The notes: generated from the letters alone by a model not told the origin. DNA of 15,909 nt from CAYYOS01 sp964473355 (GCA_964473355.1 CAYYOS010000051.1:1-15909), one strand, 5' to 3'; shown: positions 7,676 to 15,703, numbered from the stretch's first letter. Made by a program: numbers and translations.

Positions 7676-9514
7676 TTAATGCGCTTGCGGCGCCACACCC
7701 GACTGCGGCAGGCGGGCGAGACCGGTTTTACGCGCGTGCGCTTCAAAGTACTTATTGTTCCAAAAAAACGCCCCCGGCATCGTGGTCGGGGTAACCAGCA
7801 CATAGAATAGGGCTCGGCCTACGATCTCATGTGCCAGCGCTACCAATAAGAGCGTGATCCAAAGGGCAAGCCCAAGCTCTCCTTTCGGCACAAACAGCAA
7901 CACGCCAACGGTTCCGATAAGCAGCAGTGCCAAGCTTACAAAGCGCGCCCTATAAGTTTTGCCGTAAGTGGTGACCATTTGCACGCGCGCGACATCAGCC
8001 TCGGCTCCTCGGCGTTGCAGCCAACGCGCGTGCGCAACCAAAGCGGCAGTTTGCAATAACAGGCCCGCGAGTAGAGGCCAGGCGAGCAAGGCAAAGAGAT
8101 CGGATGATTGCCGGCCCCCGGCTACTTGCGCGGCGCCAAAAATTACGCCCACGCTGAGTGGGCCAAGGATCAACAGACTGGCAAAGAACGCAGCATTGGT
8201 GTGCCAATGATTCCAAAAGGGCCGTGCTTTGATGCGGTATATGCGCGCCATGCAATAAATCGCACTAACGCCGAATAGGATGGCGGTGACGCCGATTATA
8301 TTTGCCGTAACAGTGGGAAAGAATGACGCCAGCGCAGGGAATGTATATAGCAGCGTATAGCCGCCCAGTAGGCCAAAAAACGCTGCCAGCGCCGCCGCTT
8401 CGCGTGATAACCAGGAGTGTCGTAAGTTATTAAACCCGCGATAAAAATAACGGGTTTTACCCAAATGCGTGGCCGATAGCAGCAGCGCTAATCCCAACGC
8501 TCCAAGCAAGCCGAATAGTACGAAGCTGGTAAGTAGCGCTGGGCTATTCAGCGCCCCCGCTGCTATGCCCGGCAGGGGCAAAGTTATCAATACAAACAAA
8601 CTCAAGAATGCGCCCACCACAGTTTGCGATAACAAGGTAAACAACACCAGGGGATTTTCACGCGAGCTTAATTTGTCGAAGCCCCAGTGTTGCGGCGCGT
8701 CTTTCCCGGTGGCTTTAGGCTTATACGTGGCCTTCCCCTGTTCATCACGTTGATAATGAATGGGCACACCGTCGGGACGGGTAAAGTCGTTGGGCAAAGA
8801 ACGAGTTTGTTGAAAACGAATATTGGGGTGCGTGATACTGGGGTCCGGAAACCCGGGAATATCAAGCTTGGCTTGGCTTCGGCCTTGCGGCAAATCTTCG
8901 ATGACGCCGAACTCCAGCGCATTGCCCAGACAAGCGGCGACGCACGCTGGCTTTAGCCCTTGTTCCAGGCGATCCACACACATATTGCATTTTTCCACTT
9001 GGCCATTGACGGGATCCAGTTGCGGTGCATTGTACGGACACACCCAGGTGCAATAACCGCAACCGAAACAAATATCCGGATCCTGCAGCACCGCGCCATA
9101 CTCGGCGTACTTGGTATAGGCGCGCGTCGGACAAGCCTTTAAGCACACCGGATCTTCGCAATGATTGCATGCCATGGAAACATTGAGGCGCACCATGTCG
9201 GGATAGGAGCCACCCTCGACGTAACCTACCTTGCGGAAGGCAAGATGCGGCGCTAAGTTATTTTTTTCCGAGCACGCCGATTCGCAGGCATGGCAAGCGA
9301 TGCAATTATCGGCGTTAAAGTGAAAACCGTGCTGCTTGTACCGATTGGGATTAGCCGACAGCGAGGGCTGGTTATTGATGGTGAGCGGCTTGCCGGCAAG
9401 CTCGGGGTAAACCTGATCAAGGTCCAACGGCGACCCAAACTGGCTTACGCGCGTGGTACTCCGCAGTTTTTGCAGAAAAGCATATTCGACGCCGGAAAAA
9501 GGGATAGATGACAT
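7676..9514 (-). CDS. Fused DmsB-DmsC-like electron-transfer and membrane-anchor subunit of nitrate reductase
   Basis: The 612-residue protein joins two subunits that are separate in DmsABC-type enzymes. Residues about 63-205 are a DmsB-like polyferredoxin with four Cys groups: CIACHACESAC (Cys71, 74, 77, 81), CNHCEDPVCLKACP, CFGCGYCTWVCP and CNMC...CVAAC, enough for four [4Fe-4S] clusters. After a linker, residues about 285-590 form around eight membrane helices resembling the DmsC quinol-oxidising anchor. There is no signal peptide; the first 60 residues are a soluble extension. Arg/Lys-rich loops follow helices 2, 4 and 6, while the alternate loops are short and nearly uncharged, which predicts both ends and the Fe-S domain in the cytoplasm. 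The gene begins 16 bases after the nitrate reductase gene ends, so its likely job is to pass electrons from quinol to that enzyme. Function is inferred from domains and context. Confidence 0.88.
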   Translation of the reverse strand: MSSIPFSGVEYAFLQKLRSTTRVSQFGSPLDLDQVYPELAGKPLTINNQPSLSANPNRYKQHGFHFNADNCIACHACESACSEKNNLAPHLAFRKVGYVEGGSYPDMVRLNVSMACNHCEDPVCLKACPTRAYTKYAEYGAVLQDPDICFGCGYCTWVCPYNAPQLDPVNGQVEKCNMCVDRLEQGLKPACVAACLGNALEFGVIEDLPQGRSQAKLDIPGFPDPSITHPNIRFQQTRSLPNDFTRPDGVPIHYQRDEQGKATYKPKATGKDAPQHWGFDKLSSRENPLVLFTLLSQTVVGAFLSLFVLITLPLPGIAAGALNSPALLTSFVLFGLLGALGLALLLSATHLGKTRYFYRGFNNLRHSWLSREAAALAAFFGLLGGYTLLYTFPALASFFPTVTANIIGVTAILFGVSAIYCMARIYRIKARPFWNHWHTNAAFFASLLILGPLSVGVIFGAAQVAGGRQSSDLFALLAWPLLAGLLLQTAALVAHARWLQRRGAEADVARVQMVTTYGKTYRARFVSLALLLIGTVGVLLFVPKGELGLALWITLLLVALAHEIVGRALFYVLVTPTTMPGAFFWNNKYFEAHARKTGLARLPQSGVAPQAH

Positions 9515-9530
9515 TAGGTCCGTTTCTAAA

Positions 9531-11711
9531 TCAAAAGGTCCGCGCGGCGACGTTGGTCGCAGCCGCAGTTTCTTGGTCGGCGATTTTTTCTATGCGTACC
9601 GCAGATTGTTTATAAGCGGGTTGGCGCGAATACGGATCGAGCAAGCCTAACGCCAGACGATTGACGCATTCATGGTAGTGCATGGGGATAAATACCGCGT
9701 CGGGCGCGACACGTTCGGTAAGCTGCGCCAACACCACCGCGTCCGAGCGCCTAGACGCAACGCGCACGTATTCCATGTGACCGATGCCGAGCTTTTCCGC
9801 CGCTGAAGGATTCAGTTCCATATACGGCGTGGGACTAAATTTGTTGAGATTGCCAATCTTGCCGGTCTTAGTACGCGTGTGCCAGTGTTCTACCACGCGC
9901 CCGCTATTGAGCCAGAAGGGATACTGCTCATCTGGCCGCTCATTGTTATCGACAAACGGCAGCGCAATTAATTTTGCTTTTCCGTCCGCGTGCCGGTACC
10001 CACCATCCGTGTAGATCCGCGGCGCGCCCTGCGGGTTTTGTTCGTTGCATGGCCATTGTAGACCGCGATTTTTCTCAATGGCGTCGTGGGTCATGCCGGA
10101 GTAATCGCACAAGCGCCCCTTGGAGAGCGCACGCATTTCCTCAAACACTTCCGCGGGTGTATCGGGAAAATGGATTTTTTTGCCGTTCGGAAAACGCTTA
10201 GCCAGTTCGCTAAAGATCCATAAATCGGGTTTGGCTTCGCCGGGTGGGTCCATGGCTTTGCGCACGATATTGACCCGCCGTTCGGTATTGGTGAATACGC
10301 CCTCTTTTTCGCCCCACATTGCGGCCGGCAAATATACCTGCGCAAATTGCGTGGTCTCCACGTCAGCGTACGCGTCTTGCACCACCAGGAACTCAAGCTT
10401 CTCCAAGGTTTTGCGAATACGCGAAGTGTTGGGCATGGAGGTCATGGGATTGGTGGCGATGAGCCACAGCCCCTTAATCTGGCCGGTTTCGATTGCTGGG
10501 AAAATGTCAGTCTGAAAGAGGCCGCGCTTTTTTGGGAAAAATTCCTCATCGATGCCCCAATATTCAGCCATAAAAGCCCGGTCCTGCTCATTTTCCAGAG
10601 CGCGATAAGCGGGCAGGCCCGAGCAGGACGAGAATTCCCGCGTGCCCATGGCGTTGCACTGCCCAGTGATTGAAAGCGACGTGCCGCCGGGCTTGCCGAT
10701 GTTGCCGGTGATAAGATTCAAATTGTTAATCGCAACCACGCCATCCGATCCGTGGGTGGATTGATTGATACCCATAGTCCAGATAGACATGGCGGCATTG
10801 GCCTTGGCGTACAGGCGCGCGACGTTGCGAATGGTATCCTCGTCTATGCCACAAATACCCGCGGCGGTCACCGGATCATATTCTTCGACGAGTTTAGCGA
10901 AATCCTCAAAGCCACTGGTGTGGGCTGCCACATAAGCCTGATCCTGCAGGTTTTCCTTGAGTATCACATGCGCTAGGCTGTTTAAGAGCACGATGTCGGT
11001 GCCGGGATTAATCGGCAAATGCATGTCCGCCATTTGGGCGAACACGGTCACGCGTGGGTCAACCACGATCAGTGGAAATTTGCGTTTGTCCCGCGCCTCT
11101 TTCATGCGCCAATAAATAATGGGATGCTGCTCCGGCAAGTTCGAGCCGATGGCAAGCAGGCAATCGGTATGATTGAAATCGTCGTAACAGCCCGGCGGGC
11201 CGTCGCTGCCAAAGGAGCGCTTGTAACCCGATACCGCAGAGGCCATGCAAAGCGTGGTGTTACCGTCGTAATTGTTGGTGCCGATAACGCCACGCGCGAG
11301 CTTACCCAGGGTATAGAATTCTTCGGTTAAAATCTGACCCGTGGAAACGATGGCGAAGGCGTCGCGCCCATATTGTGTTTGAATTCGTTGAATCTCGGCG
11401 GCGGTTTTATCGAGCGCGCTATCCCAGGAGACGTCCTGGAACGGTTCAAAGAAGCGATCACGCATACGCGGTGTCGTACCGCGATTCGCAGAATTAAAGA
11501 GCTCGAATTCAAAAATGCCTTTGAGGCATAGCTTGCCGCGATTGACGGCCGCGTCTTCCACACCGCGTGCGGTGATCGCCTTGCCGCGTTTGTCTAGCCC
11601 CACTTCTATCGAACAGCCGGTGGAGCAGTAACCGCAAGTGGTATAAACCCACTTTTCCACGGGCTTTACGGGAATATTGATCGGATTTTTAGTATGTCGT
11701 CCAAATAACAT
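9531..11711 (-). CDS. nasA: Molybdenum nitrate reductase catalytic subunit, NasA/NarB type, cytoplasmic
   Basis: It reduces nitrate to nitrite at a bis-molybdopterin guanine dinucleotide centre. The N-terminal [4Fe-4S] ligands are Cys26, Cys29, Cys33 and Cys62 (CGYCSTGC and LCLKG). Cys155 in TTLCMASAV matches the Mo-ligating Cys of the NapA/NasA/NarB group. Molybdopterin domains fill the middle and the dinucleotide-binding domain the C terminus (FWLNSGRVVEHWHTRTKTG). No Tat signal precedes the first Cys and no C-terminal BFD domain is present, unlike some NasA. The frame is open 49 codons further upstream (ATG-type start at 11858), but that would cover the promoter. I start at ATG 11711, which has AGGA (11720-11717) five bases before it and gives 726 residues. 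It heads the nitrate operon behind a sigma-54 promoter and NtrC site. Nitrate as substrate is inferred from the active-site motif and from nirBD in the same block. Confidence 0.92.
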   Translation of the reverse strand: MLFGRHTKNPINIPVKPVEKWVYTTCGYCSTGCSIEVGLDKRGKAITARGVEDAAVNRGKLCLKGIFEFELFNSANRGTTPRMRDRFFEPFQDVSWDSALDKTAAEIQRIQTQYGRDAFAIVSTGQILTEEFYTLGKLARGVIGTNNYDGNTTLCMASAVSGYKRSFGSDGPPGCYDDFNHTDCLLAIGSNLPEQHPIIYWRMKEARDKRKFPLIVVDPRVTVFAQMADMHLPINPGTDIVLLNSLAHVILKENLQDQAYVAAHTSGFEDFAKLVEEYDPVTAAGICGIDEDTIRNVARLYAKANAAMSIWTMGINQSTHGSDGVVAINNLNLITGNIGKPGGTSLSITGQCNAMGTREFSSCSGLPAYRALENEQDRAFMAEYWGIDEEFFPKKRGLFQTDIFPAIETGQIKGLWLIATNPMTSMPNTSRIRKTLEKLEFLVVQDAYADVETTQFAQVYLPAAMWGEKEGVFTNTERRVNIVRKAMDPPGEAKPDLWIFSELAKRFPNGKKIHFPDTPAEVFEEMRALSKGRLCDYSGMTHDAIEKNRGLQWPCNEQNPQGAPRIYTDGGYRHADGKAKLIALPFVDNNERPDEQYPFWLNSGRVVEHWHTRTKTGKIGNLNKFSPTPYMELNPSAAEKLGIGHMEYVRVASRRSDAVVLAQLTERVAPDAVFIPMHYHECVNRLALGLLDPYSRQPAYKQSAVRIEKIADQETAAATNVAARTF

Positions 11712-11741
11712 GGTTTTCCTGGAGTAAGTGGCCAGAGTATT

Positions 11742-11758
11742 AGCAACGCCTGTGCCAA
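11742..11758 (-). promoter_or_regulatory. Sigma-54 (RpoN) promoter of the nitrate reductase operon
   Basis: The minus strand reads TTGGCACAGGCGTTGCT, matching the sigma-54 consensus TGGCAC-N5-TTGCW at every specified position, with correct GG to GC spacing. Transcription is predicted near 11731, leaving a 20-base leader that contains the AGGA ribosome site. A sigma-54 promoter requires an enhancer-binding activator, and a matching NtrC site lies upstream. Confidence 0.92.
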
Positions 11759-11810
11759 TATTCAAAACGGTCCAATTACAATGAGTTAGTTTAGATGAGC
11801 AAAAAATTAA

Positions 11811-11827
11811 GCACCAATCCAGGTAGC
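11811..11827. promoter_or_regulatory. Possible weak second NtrC site or half-site
   Basis: The plus strand reads GCACC-AATCCA-GGTAGC. One half matches the NtrC half-site, but the spacer is one base too long and the other half is imperfect. Natural NtrC enhancers often pair a strong and a weak site; here the strong one is 30 bases further upstream. Confidence 0.35.
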
Positions 11828-11840
11828 CTTGCCTAAATGA

Positions 11841-11857
11841 TGCGCCGGTTTGGTGCA
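11841..11857. promoter_or_regulatory. NtrC binding site (enhancer) for the nitrate operon
   Basis: TGCGCC-GGTTT-GGTGCA matches 11 of the 12 arms of the NtrC palindrome TGCACC-N5-GGTGCA. Its centre is about 118 bp upstream of the predicted sigma-54 start site, within the normal enhancer range (the E. coli glnA sites are near -108 and -140). It lies just after the aldo/keto reductase gene. It links nitrate reduction to nitrogen limitation. Confidence 0.82.
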
Positions 11858-11904
11858 AACGGGAACATTTCGACGGCTTCCTCAGGCACGCCAGTAGATT
11901 GAAT

Positions 11905-13050
11905 TCAGGCCTTCGTAAACATTTTCAAATATCGCGTTTTTTCCAAAGGTGGAAGTGCCGCGACGGCCAAAAGATCATCTAAATGCGCGGGAGTGTTGAT
12001 ACCCACCAAGCTCGTGCCTAGGCCAGGTGTAGAACGGTTAAACTGCAGCGCGCGTTGCGCATGATTGGCCAACTCGGGTAAAGCTTCTGCCACCGTATCC
12101 GTTGCCTTCTCGGCAAGGTGGCCTTTGAGTAAAGTGTGACTCGCCATCGCATAGACTTTTAATTGATAAGCCGCCTGTATCGTGGACCCCACGTTCCCCT
12201 GCCCAGTGGCTTGATTAAAACGGCTAAACGCTTCCAGCATCACTTGATTAAAGGGCATCTGCACTACTTTAAAATGGTGCTTAGCCTCGCTGTCCTGCCA
12301 TACTACTTTGGCAGCTTTTTCGGCATGCCCCTGTAAGGAAGGAATCGATTGAAATAAAACGTTGTCAGTCTCCACTCTAAAACCACTAAAAGTGGAAATA
12401 CCATAGCAGCGCAGTTTGCCATCTTTGATGGCTTGCTCCAAAACGAGGAAAACTTTTTCCAGTTTTTGATTGAGCGCCGGCTTGCCGATGGCCGGAATAT
12501 GCACCTCGGGTTGATCGATTAGAAACGCGTCCAAGGTCTCGACCCCCATCATTTGCCGCGATAGTTCCAACTGAAAAGCGATGTGCTGAGGGCTGATTAA
12601 ATGCGCAGCGGTTAAATCTTCTTTATTGCCCAAGCCTGGCCGGACGATTTCTTCTTCAAACCACCCGGCAAAATCGGCCGGTGGCCCGTTCTTGAAAGTT
12701 AAGAAACCGCCTTTTGAGATTAAAAAAACCTGATCGCGGGTGACCCCGGCTTGCATCGCTGCCCGCAAGCCCACGCCCACCGCTTGCAGAGAACGGCCAT
12801 AACGGTAGTGTGCAGCCGTATCGATAACATTAATACCGCTTTTTAGAGAGCGGGCGATAATACTTACATAGTTAGCGTCGATTTCGTCGGTTGCCGCACC
12901 GGGGAAGGTGCCCAATCCCAAAGAGCTCAATTGCAAATGGAGATTTAAGAAATCACTGTAATGCCCGGGCGCGCAATTTTTGCCAAAGGTATGAGTGTAT
13001 TGTTTGGTGGAAGCCGTCGTGGCGTAACCCGGAATTAAATCACTTTTCAT
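11905..13050 (-). CDS. Aldo/keto reductase family protein with altered catalytic tetrad
   Basis: The 381-residue protein has the TIM-barrel pattern of NADP(H)-dependent aldo/keto reductases. Asp77 and Tyr82 lie in NVIDTAAHYRYGRS and Lys113 in FLISKGGF, three of the four catalytic residues. The fourth, usually His in an L-x-H-x-P motif, is Asp179 (FLIDQPEVH). Later YGISTFSGF fits the usual G-S/T strand, and the C-terminal end retains a helix-rich tail. The ATG overlaps the stop of the deacetylase-like gene as ATGA, so the two are co-translated. It ends 194 bases before the nitrate reductase gene, which has its own promoter. The substrate cannot be guessed; loss of the His may mean altered or lost carbonyl reduction, as seen in some oxidoreductase relatives with other roles. 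Confidence 0.88.
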   Translation of the reverse strand: MKSDLIPGYATTASTKQYTHTFGKNCAPGHYSDFLNLHLQLSSLGLGTFPGAATDEIDANYVSIIARSLKSGINVIDTAAHYRYGRSLQAVGVGLRAAMQAGVTRDQVFLISKGGFLTFKNGPPADFAGWFEEEIVRPGLGNKEDLTAAHLISPQHIAFQLELSRQMMGVETLDAFLIDQPEVHIPAIGKPALNQKLEKVFLVLEQAIKDGKLRCYGISTFSGFRVETDNVLFQSIPSLQGHAEKAAKVVWQDSEAKHHFKVVQMPFNQVMLEAFSRFNQATGQGNVGSTIQAAYQLKVYAMASHTLLKGHLAEKATDTVAEALPELANHAQRALQFNRSTPGLGTSLVGINTPAHLDDLLAVAALPPLEKTRYLKMFTKA

Positions 13051-14288
13051 TTTCTAAAATAGGGGTGATCGGGCAACGCCCTAGCTAAAGCGGTGATTTC
13101 CTCGCGTATTGGTAAAGCGGTTTGTGTATCTAACCGGGATAAAAACAACTGTGAGAAATAGGGTTCGTCTTCATCCATGTCCCACCCTGCGTCCTGCAAA
13201 AGCTTGGTGCCATGGGCAGGAATCTCGGCAGGCAAAGCTCGACCAGATAACACCCCCCAAAGTCCGGTCCACGCGCGCGCCAATACCAGTGGATGGTAGC
13301 CCCCACCTCCCGTGACCAAAAGCCGCGGCGTGCCGCATGCGTGCCGCGGCGAATCTTGCAGCACTTTTTTGCAAATTGATAAAAAACATTGGGTAGAGAT
13401 ATTAAATTTCCCCAAAGGGTCCGCGCTGAGCATGTCGGTACCCGCTTGCAGGACCACCACATCCGGTTTAAATTTTTCTAATAGGGGTTCCCAGATAGCT
13501 TGAAAGATAAATCTATATTCGGCGTCATGGATACCTTTAGGCAAAGGCAGGTTAACCGTGGCGTGGCCATTTTTAGCGCTGCCAGCATCGCTAAATTGAC
13601 CACCCTGATGAGGATAAGCATAGCTCGTGTCCATATGTAGCGAGATTGTCAGTACATTGCCATCAGCGGCAAACGCCAACTCCACGCCGTCGCCGTGATG
13701 GGCGTCGATGTCGGCATACAGCACCCGTAACCCTTCCTGCCGCAAACGTTTAATGGCCAGCACTGGGTCATTAAAATAGCAGAAACCTTGCGCATGCCCC
13801 GCGCGCGCATGGTGCATCCCACCAGCAGGATTAAAAGCGATGCGGCCTTGTAACACTACTTCCGCAGCCTGGATGCTGGCTCCCGTTGCGGTGGCGGCAA
13901 TATCAAACATATCTTCAAAATAAGGGTTCTCTAGAGTGCCGAGTTTGTATTTAATACGCTGGTCTTGGTTAACACCGCGCGAGTGTTGCGCAGTTCGCAT
14001 AGCGTTTACATAATCAGCGGAATGAAACCACAAGAGTTCGTGGTCTTCAGCAATCCGCGCCGTTTCGTATTCGCCTGGGGTGAACGCCGCATAGGCTTGA
14101 ATTAAATCATAGGTGAGTGAGACGCGGGGTATAGCCAGGGGATGCGACGCTGCGTACATTTTTTTTCGGTACTGCGAACCCCCTATAAAGGTCGCGGCAC
14201 GCGTCGGCGGTATCGCCGTAGATAAACCTACAGGCGCGTTTGCTAAAGCGACGGCCCCACAAAATTTTCTGGAATGTTCAGGCGACAA
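13047..14288 (-). CDS. Histone deacetylase family protein, AcuC-like
   Basis: This is a zinc-dependent deacetylase of the class I/AcuC fold, likely acting on acetyl-lysine or small acetylated amines in the cytoplasm. Visible active-site parts: tandem His159-His160 (GGMHHARAGHAQGF), zinc ligands Asp195 and His197 (YADIDAHHGDGV) and Asp285 (LQAGTDMLSADPL), and the transition-state Tyr331 (GGGGYHP). The typical family N terminus (GGSQYRKKMYAASHPLAIPR) begins only at residue 36. Start is TTG at 14288, overlapping the end of the upstream gene by 11 bases, with GGAAGG five bases before it; the next ATG lies inside the conserved region, so a rare TTG start is the best choice. The 413-residue length compares with roughly 380 for AcuC because of this N-terminal extension. 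No acuA or acuB is nearby. Confidence 0.9.
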   Translation of the reverse strand: MSPEHSRKFCGAVALANAPVGLSTAIPPTRAATFIGGSQYRKKMYAASHPLAIPRVSLTYDLIQAYAAFTPGEYETARIAEDHELLWFHSADYVNAMRTAQHSRGVNQDQRIKYKLGTLENPYFEDMFDIAATATGASIQAAEVVLQGRIAFNPAGGMHHARAGHAQGFCYFNDPVLAIKRLRQEGLRVLYADIDAHHGDGVELAFAADGNVLTISLHMDTSYAYPHQGGQFSDAGSAKNGHATVNLPLPKGIHDAEYRFIFQAIWEPLLEKFKPDVVVLQAGTDMLSADPLGKFNISTQCFLSICKKVLQDSPRHACGTPRLLVTGGGGYHPLVLARAWTGLWGVLSGRALPAEIPAHGTKLLQDAGWDMDEDEPYFSQLFLSRLDTQTALPIREEITALARALPDHPYFRK

Positions 14289-14688
14289 GCCGGCCTTCCC
14301 GCAAGCAGCGCGTTTTCATAAAAAGGAAGATATGACGCGCGGTGCGTACCGCCATTTTTTCTGGCGCCGTAGGCAATGCATCTTCGCGATGCAGATTAAT
14401 GCAGTTTTGGTAGTAAACCAGCTCCCGGCAATTGTCACGTATGGTGTTCCAAGACGGATCGCCTTTCACTAATACTTTGAATACTTCCAAAATATCTTCT
14501 TTGCAGTCAGGAATGGTTTTGTCGCCCACGTCTTTAAGATAGGCAATAATCAATTCCTTCACCAAAGATATGGTTTCCGTGACCACACTTAAAAGTGGTC
14601 CGGGGTTCCCTTGATTAAGTTTGTGTTCCAAGTCGACAATGCGCTGATCCACAAGCTCGAATGTTTGGCTTAGGGTAGGTTCTTCCAT
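14278..14688 (-). CDS. Hypothetical protein, helical
   Basis: I do not recognise this 136-residue protein. It is predicted mostly alpha-helical, with an acidic N-terminal half (MEEPTLSQTFELVDQRIVDL) and a basic C terminus (TRCLREGRLVA). It has four scattered Cys and no membrane segment or signal peptide. It is the first gene of a three-gene unit, overlapping the deacetylase-like gene by 11 bases, which supports a real coding role. It is divergent from the gene at 14749 across 60 bases. The ATG has no obvious ribosome site; GTG or TTG alternatives do not improve this. Confidence 0.72.
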   Translation of the reverse strand: MEEPTLSQTFELVDQRIVDLEHKLNQGNPGPLLSVVTETISLVKELIIAYLKDVGDKTIPDCKEDILEVFKVLVKGDPSWNTIRDNCRELVYYQNCINLHREDALPTAPEKMAVRTARHIFLFMKTRCLREGRLVA

Positions 14689-14748
14689 AGACTGGGTTAC
14701 GGCGATGCTCTAAAATACCGCATTCTACTTTAGTGGCAGCGGCAGCGT

Positions 14749-15072
14749 ATGAAAAAACTGGTCAAGCTTATAAAAATTAATAACCTACAATTTAATCCCA
14801 ATCGCGATCCGCAAGTGTATCGGCGTTGTGCGCACGAGAACTTTCGCATTCAAGCGCTTTTAGATGGCAGCGGCGAAGCAATGTGCAAAATTTTAGACGT
14901 CACCGGTCCCGCGCTGATAGAAAAAAAAGTCGCGTTGCCGGGGATGTTTAGCCACGAAATTTCCTTCCCTACGCCGGGGATTCGCGTGGTGACGTTGGTT
15001 ATTGAAGGTAATGGGGATAAATACTCACGAGATCTACGGCTGGATGTAATGGAGCATGCTTGGATAGAGTAG
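14749..15072 (+). CDS. Hypothetical protein, beta-rich
   Basis: I do not recognise this 107-residue protein. The alternation of hydrophobic and polar residues (for example GIRVVTLVIEG near 83-93 and FRIQALLDG near 33-41) suggests a small all-beta fold. A basic N-terminal stretch (MKKLVKLIKINN) is not followed by a membrane segment, so it is probably cytoplasmic. It contains two Cys and a C-terminal acidic end. The gap upstream (14689-14748) is shared with the divergent gene and shows only weak -10-like sequences (TAAAAT near 14710). It is convergent with chpB, 38 bases apart, without a visible terminator hairpin. Confidence 0.7.
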   Translation: MKKLVKLIKINNLQFNPNRDPQVYRRCAHENFRIQALLDGSGEAMCKILDVTGPALIEKKVALPGMFSHEISFPTPGIRVVTLVIEGNGDKYSRDLRLDVMEHAWIE

Positions 15073-15110
15073 GTTTTTTGAACGAGCTCCCCCTAATCGC
15101 CATTCTTCTC

Positions 15111-15449
15111 TCAGTCTACAATTACTCTCACTCTAGCTAGCGCCTCGTCAATTACGAATTCAGGCGCCAGTTCTATAAATTTTCCCCGTCTTGAAATCAG
15201 GTCTACGGTTCTGGGTTGATTGCACATCACCACGCCCTGCGTCTTAGTGCCGCTTCCCATAAGCGAAATCGCGAAACCTCCAAAGCGCGCTTGGTTGCCG
15301 CCCTGAGTAATTGGGCATATCAAGACTAAGCCGGACCGATTGAAATCTTGCTGTGACAGCACCATCACTGGGCGCAATCCCTGTTGTTCTTTCCCTGCGG
15401 TCGGATTCAAATCCGCTAGCCAAATCTCTCCGCGTTTTGGCCAGCGCAT
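15111..15449 (-). CDS. chpB: Type II toxin ChpB, MazF/PemK-family endoribonuclease
   Basis: This toxin of the MazF family cleaves mRNA and is held inactive by its antitoxin. The 112-residue protein follows E. coli ChpB closely in pattern: RGEIWLADLNPTAGKEQQG with the catalytic-loop Arg in LRPVMVLS, then the marker PITQGGNQARFGGFAISL, and a VVMCNQPRTVDL strand. The start ATG overlaps the chpS stop by one base (TAATG), so its translation is probably coupled to the antitoxin and no separate ribosome site is seen. All key segments are present, so the toxin looks intact. It lies between the hypothetical gene at 14749 and lexA. Confidence 0.92.
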   Translation of the reverse strand: MRWPKRGEIWLADLNPTAGKEQQGLRPVMVLSQQDFNRSGLVLICPITQGGNQARFGGFAISLMGSGTKTQGVVMCNQPRTVDLISRRGKFIELAPEFVIDEALARVRVIVD

Positions 15450-15697
15450 TAAATTTTTTCACGGCCCACGGGGGGAGCATCGACCCATTCACGATCTTCA
15501 GCGCTCAGGGGTTGCGAAAAATCACACTGGGCTAGCAATTCGGCTAGCGTATATCTAGGCTGTGTTGGTCTTGCAATCAAGGCTCCATCTTCCACCTTTA
15601 AATTTACGGTTTGACCTTCTTCAATACCCCAGGTGCGCATGGTCGATGTAGGGATGCGTAGCGCCATGCTATTTCCCCACTTCTGAATTTTTGCCAT
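15449..15697 (-). CDS. chpS: Type II antitoxin ChpS, MazE/AbrB-like
   Basis: The antitoxin partner of ChpB has 82 residues. The N terminus (MAKIQKWGNSMALRIP) is the AbrB/MazE-type DNA-binding swapped-hairpin, and the C-terminal part (PRYTLAELLAQCD) matches the toxin-binding tail of E. coli ChpS. The frame is open further upstream to about 15859, but that would run through the promoter. ATG 15697 is chosen because GGAGGA (15709-15704) sits six bases before it and the homologue starts here. It most likely represses its own operon through the palindromes next to the promoter. The last A of TAA is the first base of chpB. Confidence 0.92.
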   Translation of the reverse strand: MAKIQKWGNSMALRIPTSTMRTWGIEEGQTVNLKVEDGALIARPTQPRYTLAELLAQCDFSQPLSAEDREWVDAPPVGREKI

Positions 15698-15703
15698 GTC
15701 GAA

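Noticed and set aside
9531..11858. Longer nitrate reductase frame starting 49 codons upstream of ATG 11711
   Set aside because: The extra part covers the sigma-54 promoter and the NtrC site region, has no family similarity and no ribosome site.
13322..13351. Two copies of GCCGCGGC separated by 13 bases
   Set aside because: They lie in the coding sequence of the deacetylase-like gene and are explained by GC-rich codons; no sign of a functional site.
14278..15072. Second toxin-antitoxin or mobile element near chpSB
   Set aside because: The two unknown proteins at 14278-14688 and 14749-15072 show no toxin, antitoxin, transposase or integrase motif, and no flanking repeats were seen.
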